From Pelagimonas sp. (GTDB lineage Bacteria > Pseudomonadota > Alphaproteobacteria > Rhodobacterales > Rhodobacteraceae), in assembly GCA_025210455.1 (NCBI GenBank), contig JAOARQ010000013.1, positions 124,001 through 188,000 on the forward strand: a stretch of DNA of 64,000 nucleotides, in the 5' to 3' direction. This document shows, piece after piece, positions 1 through 9,500 of this stretch. How positions within the stretch are numbered: position 1 is the stretch's first letter; every line of letters begins with the position of its first letter. A program made the position numbers and the translations under genes. The notes beneath the pieces are model-generated. The model was not told where the DNA came from. It saw only the letters and a list, made by a program, of their open reading frames with translations, and did no database searches.

Positions 1-2
1 TG

Positions 3-716
3 TTCATTGATGGGGATTGCGCCCTTGTGGATGGGTTTATTGCCGCCGGCCGCGCCCATCTGGAGGCGCATCGTGAAATCGGCATGGTCACCGGCTGGCG
101 CTCTGAAATCCACCGTGATCGGAGCCTTTACAATCAGCTGTGTGATTGGGAGTGGTCCCGCCCGGCTGGCGAAATACAGGCGTGCGGCGGAGATATGCTG
201 GTACGGGCGCAGGCCTGGGCAGGTATCGGTGGTATGGACCCAACCGTGATTGCTGCTGAAGATGACGAATTTTGCACAAGGCTGCGCAAGGCGGGCTGGG
301 TGCTATGGCGTATTCCGCACCAGATGACGCGCCATGATGCGGATATGCTGCGTTTTGGCCAGTGGTGGTCGCGTGCGGTGCGTACCGGGCATGGATTTGC
401 GCAGGTGGGCTTTCTGCATCCTGAGTATTTCAAAACCGAACGGCTGCGCGGCTGGCTTTACGGGCTGGGAATGCCACTGCTGTTCTTGTTTGGCCTGATC
501 TTTGCGCCGGTTGTCTGTCTGGTTCCGCTGGCGATTTACACGATGAACTATTGGCGCACGGCGCAGGGGCTGATCCGCAATGATCTTCCTGCGCCGCAGG
601 CCTATCGCCACAGTCTTTTGCTAACACTGTCAAAAATTCCCAATGTGATTGGGATGGTCCGCTTTCATCTGCGTCGAATGACAGGCGCGAATATGCGGAT
701 CATCGAATATAAATGA
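3..716 (+). CDS. Glycosyltransferase family 2, 5' end cut by window
   Basis: C-terminal part of a GT-A (family 2) glycosyltransferase that moves a sugar from a nucleotide donor at the inner face of the membrane. The frame is open from the first bases and reads FIDGDC, the DXD-type metal and nucleotide-sugar site, so the true start lies left of the window; the GTG at 27 is internal. Further on are an AEDDEFCTRLRKAG segment, typical of the acceptor and catalytic-base region, and a hydrophobic stretch (GMPLLFLFGLIFAPVV) that suggests a membrane anchor. The stop lies 7 bases before the next gene, so the two are probably cotranscribed. Family is clear; donor and acceptor are unknown. Confidence 0.85.
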   Translation, partial: FIDGDCALVDGFIAAGRAHLEAHREIGMVTGWRSEIHRDRSLYNQLCDWEWSRPAGEIQACGGDMLVRAQAWAGIGGMDPTVIAAEDDEFCTRLRKAGWVLWRIPHQMTRHDADMLRFGQWWSRAVRTGHGFAQVGFLHPEYFKTERLRGWLYGLGMPLLFLFGLIFAPVVCLVPLAIYTMNYWRTAQGLIRNDLPAPQAYRHSLLLTLSKIPNVIGMVRFHLRRMTGANMRIIEYK

Positions 717-723
717 GGTTTCC

Positions 724-2826
724 ATGACCAACACCATCCGTGTCGGCCTGATTGGCGCTGGCTATATTGCGACCTGGCATGCCGAGGCTTTGCAAGCGAC
801 GGACAATGTGCAGATCACCACGGTCTGTGACCCAAATGAAGATGCGGCACGTGGGCTGGCTGAGATGTTAGGCGCGGCGCCGGTCACTTCTGTGGATAAG
901 TTGATTCAGGATCAGCGCTGTGATGCGGTACATATTCTGACACCCCCTCATTTACATGAAGAAATTGCCATTCAGTGCCTGCACGCAGGTCTGGATGTGC
1001 TTGTGGAAAAACCTGTGGCTGAAAGTGGGGGTTCTACTGCCACCATTCAGCAGGTGGCCGAAGAAACTGGCCGCCGCTTTCACGCCGGGCACAATTTTCT
1101 TGGGTTGCCCTCTTACGAAAAGATGAAGGCGGCGATGCTGGCAGGGGAATATGGCCGCATTTCCGGGGCGGAAATCACATGGGCTCTGCCGCTGTCACCG
1201 CTGCGCTCTGGTCCGTTTAACCTGTGGCTGTTGCGAGAACCGAAAAATCTGGTTCTTGAACTGGGGCCGCATCTGATGGCTTTTGCGCAGGATCTGTTTG
1301 GTGATGTTGAAATCACTCATGCAGAGGCGTCAAAACCTGCGATGCTGCCCGGTGATGATCCGCGTCCACAGTACATTCGCTTTTTCGCCCGGGCCGGGGG
1401 CGCTGAGCTGACCTTCACCATCTCTATGGTGGAAACGGTTGATGACCGTTCGGTCACCCTGCGCGGCTCTTCTGCGCGGGCGCGACTGGATTTTGCGCAG
1501 GATGTTCTGTTGGTTGAGCGCGAGAATGCCGGGGATCTGGTGATCAACCCGCTGCGCAAACAGCTGGATCTGTCGCGTCAGCATCTTTGGCAGGGCGCGC
1601 GAAATGCAGCGGTGCAGCTGACCTCTCTGAACACCAAACAGCCTTATGCGCTGTCGTTTCGTGGCATGGATGCCGCGATCTATGGCGCGATCAGCGCTGG
1701 CACACCCCAGGATCCGCGGTTTTCCGGGGCAACTGCTGTCAAAGTGATGCAGGCGCTGGATCAGGTGATTGATCTGCTTCCCGAAGAGGTGAAAGCCGTC
1801 AAATCGCCAGCGGTACAAACCCGCAAGCCCAAGCCAACCGCACTGGTCATTGGCGGCACCGGCTTTATCGGCCGCGCGCTGACCCGGCGTTTGGTCGCGC
1901 AGGGGCGCGATGTTCGGGTGTTGTCACGTGGTAAATCCGGCCCTTTCCCGGATTTGCCGGATCAGGTGGAAACGGTTGGTGTCTCGCTGCACGATCTCGA
2001 TGGGTTGACCGAGGCCATGAAGGGCATGGATGTGGTCTTTAATCTGGCAAAAGCGCTGGAAACCACATGGGCGGATTGCCTGAAAAACGATGTGGGGGTG
2101 GCGCTGCGTGTGGCCATGGCCGCCGAAAAGGCCGAGGTGAAAAGGCTGGTCTATACTGGCACCATCGCCAGCTATGATATGTCTGACCCCAACCAACAGA
2201 TCACCGAGGAAACCGGTTTTGCCGAGGATATGACCGATCGCAATCTCTATGCCCGATCCAAGGCCGAATGCGAGAAAAAGCTGATGGCACTTCACAGGGA
2301 ACGGGGTCTGCCGCTGGTAATCGCGCGCCCGGGTATCGTTGTTGGCCCCGGTGGCCCACTGCAACATTGGGGAATTGGTCGCTGGCATGGGGCTGGCGCT
2401 GTCCGCATCTGGGGACATGGCCGCAACATCCTGCCCTTTGTCCTGAACGAAGACATTGCTGATGGTCTGGTGCGCATGATCGACGCCGAGGTGGAAGGGC
2501 AAAGCTTTAACCTGATTGGCGATCCGATGTTTTCCGCCCGGGATTACTTTGATGCCATTCATGAACAGTTGAACGCGCGCATCCGGGTGAGCCCGGGCAA
2601 TCTACATCTGTTCTATGCTTCAGATGCGGTGAAATACATCCTCAAGGCCTATGCGCTGCGCCGCAAAGGGGTGATCCGCCCGTCGCTTGCAGATTGGAAA
2701 AGCCGCGCGCATTTCTCACCCTTTGTGAATGACAAGGCCAAGCGGCTGCTGGGGTGGCAGCCGGAATCGGATCGCGCTGTCTTTATTGACAAAGCGATCA
2801 AAGGTGCCAACCTGATTGGGTTCTAG
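724..2826 (+). CDS. Gfo/Idh/MocA oxidoreductase fused to NAD-dependent epimerase/dehydratase
   Basis: A 700-residue two-enzyme fusion. Residues about 1-360 are a Gfo/Idh/MocA-type NAD(P) sugar oxidoreductase: an N-terminal Rossmann loop (GLIGAGYIATWHAEAL) and the EKPVA motif whose lysine is catalytic in the family. Residues about 370-700 are an extended SDR epimerase/dehydratase: a second Rossmann loop (VIGGTGFIGRAL), a TGTIASY segment and a YxxxK pair in NLYARSKAE. Such proteins oxidise, reduce or epimerise nucleotide sugars, so this one probably makes an unusual sugar donor for the surrounding glycosyltransferases. The ATG at 724 follows a GAGG-like ribosome site. Both halves keep their key residues; the exact substrate cannot be read. 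Confidence 0.85.
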   Translation: MTNTIRVGLIGAGYIATWHAEALQATDNVQITTVCDPNEDAARGLAEMLGAAPVTSVDKLIQDQRCDAVHILTPPHLHEEIAIQCLHAGLDVLVEKPVAESGGSTATIQQVAEETGRRFHAGHNFLGLPSYEKMKAAMLAGEYGRISGAEITWALPLSPLRSGPFNLWLLREPKNLVLELGPHLMAFAQDLFGDVEITHAEASKPAMLPGDDPRPQYIRFFARAGGAELTFTISMVETVDDRSVTLRGSSARARLDFAQDVLLVERENAGDLVINPLRKQLDLSRQHLWQGARNAAVQLTSLNTKQPYALSFRGMDAAIYGAISAGTPQDPRFSGATAVKVMQALDQVIDLLPEEVKAVKSPAVQTRKPKPTALVIGGTGFIGRALTRRLVAQGRDVRVLSRGKSGPFPDLPDQVETVGVSLHDLDGLTEAMKGMDVVFNLAKALETTWADCLKNDVGVALRVAMAAEKAEVKRLVYTGTIASYDMSDPNQQITEETGFAEDMTDRNLYARSKAECEKKLMALHRERGLPLVIARPGIVVGPGGPLQHWGIGRWHGAGAVRIWGHGRNILPFVLNEDIADGLVRMIDAEVEGQSFNLIGDPMFSARDYFDAIHEQLNARIRVSPGNLHLFYASDAVKYILKAYALRRKGVIRPSLADWKSRAHFSPFVNDKAKRLLGWQPESDRAVFIDKAIKGANLIGF

Positions 2827-2858
2827 GGGTGGTGGGGCTCTGTTTTGTGAACAATTAG

Positions 2859-2890
2859 CGCAAATCTGACTTATTCTAGCCAGATTTGCG
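2859..2890. repeat. Perfect 10-bp inverted repeat upstream of the tyrosine-kinase-like gene
   Basis: CGCAAATCTG at 2859-2868 and its exact complement CAGATTTGCG at 2881-2890, separated by 12 A/T-rich bases. It lies in the 200-base gap between the fusion enzyme and the coiled-coil kinase gene. No T-run follows the downstream arm, so it is not a canonical terminator. It may be an operator or an RNA hairpin. Confidence 0.6.
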
Positions 2891-3027
2891 TGGTGAATCT
2901 GGGGTCGGGCAGTGCTTTGCCCGGTGATAGAAGTTTTTGGGAAGACAAACGTCAGGGGTGATTCTGCCTCTGCGGGAGATCTTCCCGAAATCGGTTTGTT
3001 GGTCCTAGCTAATCAGGGGGCGTGATC

Positions 3028-4785
3028 TTGGAAGAACGCCGGAAATTCAGTCGTAAGAACCGCAAAGGGGTGCCTGCCTCTGAGGGGTCTGTGCGTCCCG
3101 TGAATTCAATCCCTGAAGATATCCCCGCTGAAGAACTGGCACGCCAGACCAAAGCGCAACAGGCGCTTGCGCCGGACAATGGATCCCATCCTAACGTCGA
3201 AGATGCAGGGCAGGCGCTGGAACTTCGTCAGCAGAAGATTGCAAAACTGCGCCAGTTGCAGGCCGCAAAACGCCGGGCCGAGCAACAGAAGCTTGCTAAG
3301 GAACAGGCGCAGGAACGCGCGCGCAGACAGCAGCTGGAAGAGGCGGCGCAGGCGCGGGTTCTGGCAGAAGAAAAGCGACGTCAGGAGCAAGAGCGCAAGG
3401 CGCTGGAAGACCACCGCCGCGAAGAGGCTGCACAACGCAAAGCGGAACAGGAACGTCAACGCCTGCGCGAAGAGGCTGCCGCTGAAAGGCGCCGTCTTGA
3501 GGAAGAGCGGCAAAAGGAACTGCTGGCTGAGCAGCAACGCGCCGAAGAAGAGCGGTTGCGCCGCGAAGCCGAAGAAGAGGCGCGCAAAAAAGCAGAAGCC
3601 GCAGCGCTGGAAGAACAGCGCAAAGCGGAAGAGGCGCTGCGCAAGGCCGAGGAGGCGCGTCGCGCCGAGGAGGCCGCCATCGAAGAAAGCCGCCGTAAAG
3701 CGGAAGAGATGCGGCTTCAGCAGGAAAAGGCACAAAAAGAAGCTCTTGAAGCGCAGCAACGCGCTGAAGAAGCCCGCAAAAAGGCCGAAGAACAGGCCCA
3801 TCTGGCAGAGCAGCAAGCCGCCAAGGCCGAAGCTGCACGTCAGCAGGCTGTTCAGGAACTGCAGCGCGTTCAGGCGCAGCAGGAACAGCTGTTGCGCGAA
3901 GAAGAAGAGCGCCTGTTGGCAGAGCTGTCACAGTCGGACGATCTTCCCCTGCTGGATCCGGTGCCGTTGCCAGCGGAGGTATTAACGGTTGATCCGCCTG
4001 CTGACATGCCGGTTCAGATGGATGTGCAAAGCCTCTCGGACTTTGAAGAAGGCATGCATTCGGATTATTGGGGGGCGCTCAGTGAAATCAGCCTGAATAG
4101 CGAACTGCTTAACAGAAATCGCATTATCACTGCAAAACGCGAGAATGCCGCGCATACGGTATTTGACGTGTTGCGCACCCGCTTGTTGCAGGCCCTGTCT
4201 GACAATGGTTGGCGGCGCGTGGCGATCACCTCTGCCGGGCAGAACTGCGGCAAGACCTTTACCGCCGCCAATCTTGCGATATCGCTGTCGCGGCAATCAA
4301 ACTGTCGCACGATCTTGATGGATTGCGACATGCGCCGCCCCAGTTTGCACCGCATGTTGGGCGCTGAGCCAACGCATTCGCTGGGCGATATGTTGCGTGG
4401 CGAGATCGCCCCCGAAGACTATTTCCAGCGGTTGGGTGAAAACAGCTTTGGTGCGGGCGCTCAGCTGGCTTTTGGGCTTAACGACATCGTGGAGCCCTAT
4501 GCCTCAGAGTTGCTGCAAGATCGTCAGACACAGTCTGTTTTGCAGGAGATTCAGACGAAACTGGCCCCGGATGTTTTCCTGTTTGATCTGCCGCCCGCCC
4601 TGTATTTTGATGATGTCATGGCGTTCCGCCCCTATTTCGATGGGGTTCTTCTGGTGGTTGGCGGAGGCGTGACGTCGCCCAAGGAAATCAAAGAAGTGGA
4701 ACGCCGTCTGGGGGCAGAGACGCCGCTTTTGGGAATGGTGCTGAACATGGCGGAAGGCACAAATATTGAGCGGTTCCGGTACTAA
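3028..4785 (+). CDS. Coiled-coil BY-kinase-like polysaccharide ATPase (CpsD/CapB/Wzc C-domain type)
   Basis: About 585 residues. Residues roughly 50-310 are almost only E, A, R, Q and K in heptad-like order: one very long charged coiled coil. The C-terminal 200 residues are a bacterial tyrosine-kinase-type P-loop ATPase. It has a Walker A loop (SAGQNCGKTFTAANLA), a Walker A' (ILMDCDMRRP) and a Walker B (VFLFDLPPAL). This family controls polymerisation and export of capsule or EPS together with a Wzz partner, here encoded convergently next door. No membrane segment and no terminal tyrosine cluster are visible; only the last residue is Tyr. TTG at 3028 sits 7 bases after AGGGGG; GTG at 3022 is the alternative start. 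Kinase activity is not proven. Confidence 0.8.
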   Translation: MEERRKFSRKNRKGVPASEGSVRPVNSIPEDIPAEELARQTKAQQALAPDNGSHPNVEDAGQALELRQQKIAKLRQLQAAKRRAEQQKLAKEQAQERARRQQLEEAAQARVLAEEKRRQEQERKALEDHRREEAAQRKAEQERQRLREEAAAERRRLEEERQKELLAEQQRAEEERLRREAEEEARKKAEAAALEEQRKAEEALRKAEEARRAEEAAIEESRRKAEEMRLQQEKAQKEALEAQQRAEEARKKAEEQAHLAEQQAAKAEAARQQAVQELQRVQAQQEQLLREEEERLLAELSQSDDLPLLDPVPLPAEVLTVDPPADMPVQMDVQSLSDFEEGMHSDYWGALSEISLNSELLNRNRIITAKRENAAHTVFDVLRTRLLQALSDNGWRRVAITSAGQNCGKTFTAANLAISLSRQSNCRTILMDCDMRRPSLHRMLGAEPTHSLGDMLRGEIAPEDYFQRLGENSFGAGAQLAFGLNDIVEPYASELLQDRQTQSVLQEIQTKLAPDVFLFDLPPALYFDDVMAFRPYFDGVLLVVGGGVTSPKEIKEVERRLGAETPLLGMVLNMAEGTNIERFRY

Positions 4786-4804
4786 AATCTAACCGCGACA
4801 AAGA

Positions 4805-4840
4805 AAAGCCGACCTGTTCAGGGTCGGCTTTGGTGTTTTT
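4805..4840. terminator. Rho-independent terminator between convergent genes
   Basis: AAAGCCGACC (4805-4814) pairs perfectly with GGTCGGCTTT (4822-4831) around a 7-base loop, followed by GGTGTTTTT. It ends the coiled-coil kinase transcript. The A-rich left flank may let it also work for the convergent wzz gene. Confidence 0.85.
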
Positions 4841-6167
4841 AGCCCTCGCTTACGCTGCCGCCAAATCGCGATACCAGATCGCTGATCCAGGGGCTGCCCA
4901 TAGAAATCAAGCGCACCGCCGCCAAAAGCACGATCACAGCCAGGCCGATTTTTCCGGCTCTGGCAAGAATCGCGGATTTGCTTGTACCCTGCTGTTCGAT
5001 CACGGGGATCGTCACAACAGGAGTCACACCCAAGCTGCGCTCTAGTTGAGACGCGGTGCGAATGGCGGGGTTCATCATTTCAACAATAAACGCAACAAGC
5101 AGGCCCAGCGCACCGCTGACAATCACACCCATCATCACAATCTTTTTGCGACTACGCGAGACAGAGACTTCTGGCACCAGCGCCTCTTCCAGAACCTGAA
5201 AACGGCCTTCGTGTTCGCGCACTTCCAGCGCCTGGCCCATTTCGGCATCGGCTTTGCGCGATGTGATGACAGTGTATTGTTCTTGCAGCTTGGTCAGCTC
5301 GCGCTCAAGCCGGTTTAATTCGCGTTCAACCTCTGGCCCGCCTTCCAGAATGGCCTGAATTTCGGCAACCCGTTCCGCGATCAGCATTTTCTGTTCGCGC
5401 AGCAGGGCCTCTTCGCGGGCATTTGAATCCTGCCGCTGACGTCCAGAAGAAGACCCCAAAGCAATCAATTCGCGGTCCAGATCCAGATCGGCGGTATCCA
5501 GCTGGGTCAGTTGGGTGCGCAGATCCTGCAGGCCTGCGGGCAGTTGCTGGGCGTTGGCTTGTTTGAAATCTGAAATCTCGGCTTCCAGCGTCTCTATTTC
5601 AGCGCCAACGCGTTTTTCCTCTGAGGTGAAGAAGGCCAGCGCTTCACGGGCGCGGGCGGCATTGCGGTTGCGGGATTGCTCAATCACCGAATTCATCAGA
5701 TCATTGGCGATGGCCGCCGCCTTTTCAGGATCGCTTAGGCGGACATTGATCAAAAGCGCTGACGGAGTGCTGCCGCCGGGCGTAAAGCGCTGAGCCTGAT
5801 CGCGGATTTTTTCAATGCCAATCGCAGAGCGGATGACAGACAGGCGTTGTGCCAGCGGATCGTGATTTGCTTCCGGGAACAGTTGGTATTCCGAAATCAG
5901 GCGCAGCAAATTATCGCGGGACATCAGGCGCTGTTCGATCAGGCGCACGGCGCGCGATGCTTCCTCGGTGCGCGCCCCAGCGGCGACCAGCGCCTCAGGA
6001 ACAGAGGCGTCTTCGATTTGCACAACCGCTGTCGCCTCATAGAGCTTTTTCTGGTTCAGGGCATATTGCACTGACAAAACAGCCCCTGCGATCAGGATCG
6101 CAAAGATAATCCAAAAACGTCTTTTAAAGGCTGACAGAATTTCGCCAGCTGATTGAAATTGATTCAT
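4839..6167 (-). CDS. Wzz-type polysaccharide chain-length determinant
   Basis: 442 residues, polysaccharide co-polymerase family. An N-terminal membrane helix (FWIIFAILIAGAVLSVQYAL, about 19-38) is followed by a long periplasmic part. This begins with a Wzz-like beta segment (LYEATAVVQIED) and continues as extended helices and coiled coil (about 160-340). A second membrane helix lies near residues 345-365 (VIVSGALGLLVAFIVEMM) and another hydrophobic stretch near 405-425. It should set glycan chain length by forming an oligomer over the Wzy polymerase. The cytoplasmic kinase-like partner is the separate convergent gene, so this is a split Wzc system. ATG at 6167 follows a GGGAG ribosome site and is preceded by a structured leader. 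Confidence 0.85.
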   Translation of the reverse strand: MNQFQSAGEILSAFKRRFWIIFAILIAGAVLSVQYALNQKKLYEATAVVQIEDASVPEALVAAGARTEEASRAVRLIEQRLMSRDNLLRLISEYQLFPEANHDPLAQRLSVIRSAIGIEKIRDQAQRFTPGGSTPSALLINVRLSDPEKAAAIANDLMNSVIEQSRNRNAARAREALAFFTSEEKRVGAEIETLEAEISDFKQANAQQLPAGLQDLRTQLTQLDTADLDLDRELIALGSSSGRQRQDSNAREEALLREQKMLIAERVAEIQAILEGGPEVERELNRLERELTKLQEQYTVITSRKADAEMGQALEVREHEGRFQVLEEALVPEVSVSRSRKKIVMMGVIVSGALGLLVAFIVEMMNPAIRTASQLERSLGVTPVVTIPVIEQQGTSKSAILARAGKIGLAVIVLLAAVRLISMGSPWISDLVSRFGGSVSEG

Positions 6168-6202
6168 CCTACTGCTCCCGCAATGTTGCCCCCAATGCGG
6201 AA

Positions 6203-6260
6203 CAGGCGTTTCTTGGTTTTAACTTGTTACTCAACAACGGCCAAAGACATAAAACGCCTG
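6203..6260 (-). promoter_or_regulatory. Nested stem-loop in the wzz 5' leader; rest of the 333-base gap
   Basis: CAGGCGTTT (6203-6211) pairs with AAACGCCTG (6252-6260). Inside are TTGG/CCAA and TTGTT/AACAA pairings around an ACTC loop. The structure ends about 35 bases before the wzz start, so it would lie in the mRNA leader and could act as an attenuator or translation control. The rest of the gap 6168-6500 holds a second small hairpin (6298-6315) and the NRPS terminator. I see no convincing gene there. Confidence 0.45.
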
Positions 6261-6439
6261 CTTCATGACACAGTTTAGCAAAATTGCCTAAATTTCGCCA
6301 CGGGTTTCCCCGTGGGGTCTGGAAACAATGCATTTTCACTTTGGAATTGAGCGCCATGATTTCGCCATTTTTACGCTGATTTTCCGCAAATTGAGGCGAT
6401 TTTGAGGCGCCGGGCGCGGTGTAGAGCCTGTCATTTCCC

Positions 6440-6475
6440 AAAGAAAAACGGTGCACAGAAACCTGCACACCGTCT
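6440..6475 (-). terminator. Probable terminator of the PKS-GT-NRPS operon
   Basis: On the minus strand ACGG and TGCA segments pair with TGCA and CCGT across an 8-base loop with a 2-base bulge (6448-6473), followed by TTTTTC. It lies about 30 bases after the NRPS stop. The stem is imperfect, so confidence is moderate. Confidence 0.5.
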
Positions 6476-6500
6476 GAGTGTTCTGCCATGGGCGATTCGC

Positions 6501-9500
6501 CTAGCTGCGTCGTCTGGCGCGCATTTCCCGGCGGCGTGTCATGGCATCCGCGCGCGATTGTGCGCGACCAGCGGTTTGTGCTGTGACGGCGGGCTCGGGT
6601 GTTTTTTCGGTTTGCGGTGCCGCAGTGTTTGATGCTGCCCCTGCCCGATCAGCAAGCGGGGCCACACGCGCAGCCAGATCATTCAACACCGGGAAGCGGA
6701 AGATATCGGTGATCGACAGGCTTTCCGCCCCCAATTGTTCGCGAATGGCCCGATGGGCCTGAACCGCCAGCAGCGAATGGCCACCCAGTTCAAAAAAGTT
6801 GTCGCGTCCGGTGATACCCTGAACCCCCAGGATGTCGGACCAGATCCGCGATAGCGCAGAAACGAAATGCGCAGTATCTTCTTTGACGGTTCCCGACACA
6901 GCGGCCGAACTGATCGGGCGCGGGGCTGTTGGGGTGTGCTTGCGATGTGGCTTGGCCTGAACCGCAGGCAGCGCTTTGCGATCCACTTTCTTGTTTGGCG
7001 TCATTGGGAAACTCTCTAACTGTACAAATCGGCTTGGGACCATGAAGGGGGGAAGGTTCTGCCCCATGGCCTGTTTAAGCCGCACTCCATCCTGGACACG
7101 ACCGGTGTAATAGCCCACGAGGCGTTGATCGCCCGGGGTGTCTTCGCGCATGGCAACCACCGCCTGGGTGATGCCGGGCTGATCTTCCATTGTGGCTTCG
7201 ATTTCGCCCAATTCGATGCGGAAACCGCGCAGTTTGATCTGATGATCGACGCGGCCCACGTAGTCGATGCGCCCGTCAGCGCGCCGGCGCACCAGATCGC
7301 CCGTGCGATACATGCGCCCGTCATGAAAGGGGTTTTGCACGAACTGTTTGTCCGTCAGTTCAGGGCGGTTCCAATAGCCACGCGCAACACCTTCGCCACC
7401 GATCCACAGTTCACCTTCAAAGCCAATGCCCACAGGCTGGCGATCTTCGTCCAGCACATACATCTGCTGGTTCGCAAGCGGCAGGCCGATGTTACAGACG
7501 GTTTCCTGATCGGTTGCAGGCTGACAGGATGACCAGATTGTGGTCTCAGTCGGCCCGTACATATTGATGATTTTGGCGTCGGTGATGTCCTTGAATTCTT
7601 TCACCAAGGCACCGGGCAGCGGTTCCCCCCCCAACAGCAGCTGTTTTACCCCGCTAAGCGCATAGCGCGCCTCATCGTTCATTGCGAACATGCGCGCCAT
7701 TGACGGGGTGCATTGCAGGTGGGTCACATTGTGCCGCAGGATCTGCGCGGCAATAGAAAAGTCGTCTTCGGCCAGATCTGGTGTGGCATTGGCGCGGCTA
7801 ACCACCTCGGCAAGGGGTTCAAGACCGGCAAGAACGGTTTCGCGATCAATGCCATAGTCGATCAGGCAGGCGATTTCCGTCACGCCGATCTTTTTCAACT
7901 GCTCGGTGCGGGCCAGCGCATCTTCGACGGTGCCAAATAGCCCGCTGTCATTGAAATAGCGTTCAAAGGCGAATTCCAGAATGGCGTCAACTTCTTCTGG
8001 CTCCAGCACATCCAACTGCAAATCAAAGGCGTTGTTCACACCTTCGGGGCGTTTGAAAGCCGGAAAGGCCCATGCGTATTGCTTGATCAGCCCCGCCGCA
8101 GAGGTGAGGTAATCTTTCATCGGCTGGCGGGCAATGTCGCGGGCGTGTTCGCGACTGTCTGAAATAAAGGTGTGCAGCATCAGCGCCACCTGGAAGTCTT
8201 TCGGGTCGTGGCCTGCTTCGCGCAGAGCATCGTGGTAGATTTTGATCTTTCCGGCCACTTCGTCGATGGATTGACCCAGAAGATGGGTCAGCACATGGCA
8301 GCCATTCAGGCCCGCATCGCGCCAGGTGTCAGGGTTGCCCGCAATGGTCAGCCAGACCGGCAATTCGCGGGTCACCGGGCGGGGCTGTGTGACAACATCA
8401 TGCAGGCTGCCATCCGCTTTGGGAAAGCTCACAGCTTCGCCGCGCCACAGTCGGCGCACCTGATCCAGGCTTTCCATCATTGCGGTTTTATTGTTGGGCG
8501 GCGTGTTTTCCGGGCGCAGCACAAAGTCATCGGGCTGCCAGCCGCTGGCCACCGCCAGTCCGGCGCGCCCATTGGTCAGATTGTCAATCACGGCCCATTC
8601 TTCGGCAATACGCGCCGGATGGTGCAGTGGCGCCACCACTGAACCAGAGCGCACACCGATATTATGTGTGACGGCGGCAACCGCCGCCCCCGTCACCGAA
8701 GGATTGGGGTAAGGGCCGCCAAAGGCGTGAAAGTGGCGTTCTGGCGTCCAGACCGCTTTGAACCCGTTTTGATCCGCGAATTGCGCGCCCTCTAGCAAAA
8801 GGCGATATTTGTCGCGGCCAACACCATCATCATTGCCCCAGTAGTAGATCGAAAAATCCATCGACAGATCAGGCTTGGGCATAGCACCGCTGGACACCAG
8901 CGCGCGGTCTTCATCCGAGCTGAGCACAACAGTCAGGCCGCGGGCGGTTGTCCAGAACAGCTCCAGCACGGAAATGTCAAAACTAAGCGAGGTCACCGCC
9001 AGCCATGTGCCGCCATCTGCGTGATCAATCTGCGCATCCATGCCGGTGTAAAAGTTCAGCACATTGCGGTGTTCCAGCATCACGCCTTTGGGTTTTCCGG
9101 TCGAACCCGAGGTATAGATCAGATAGGCCAGATCGTCGGCGGAGCAGCTGGTCTGCGGGTTGTCAGATGGGGCGTTTGCCAGACGCGGCTCTGCATCCAG
9201 CACCAGAATATCTGCCTGATGCGGGGGCAGTTCCGCTTCAAGCGTGGCCTGCGTGATGATCACGGCGGCCTGACTGTCATCAACGAAATGGCGCAGCCGG
9301 TCTTTGGGATAGGCCGGATCCATCGGCAGATAGGCCCCGCCTGCCTTCAACACGGCCAGCGCGCCCACCAATAGATCCACCGAACGGCGCATATACAGCC
9401 CGACAATAGCGCCGGGTTTCACCCCCATGTCGCGCAGCACATGAGCGGCGCGATTGGCGCGAGCGTTCAGTTCCGCATAGCTGAGCTGCTGGTTTTCGAA

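Noticed and set aside
3106-3985. ORFs in other frames over the coiled-coil region
   Set aside because: Low-complexity Leu/Phe or Arg/Lys shadows of the repetitive E/A/R/Q sequence.
6169-6489. 106-residue minus-strand ORF upstream of wzz
   Set aside because: No ribosome site, no family, and it spans the leader hairpin and the NRPS terminator.
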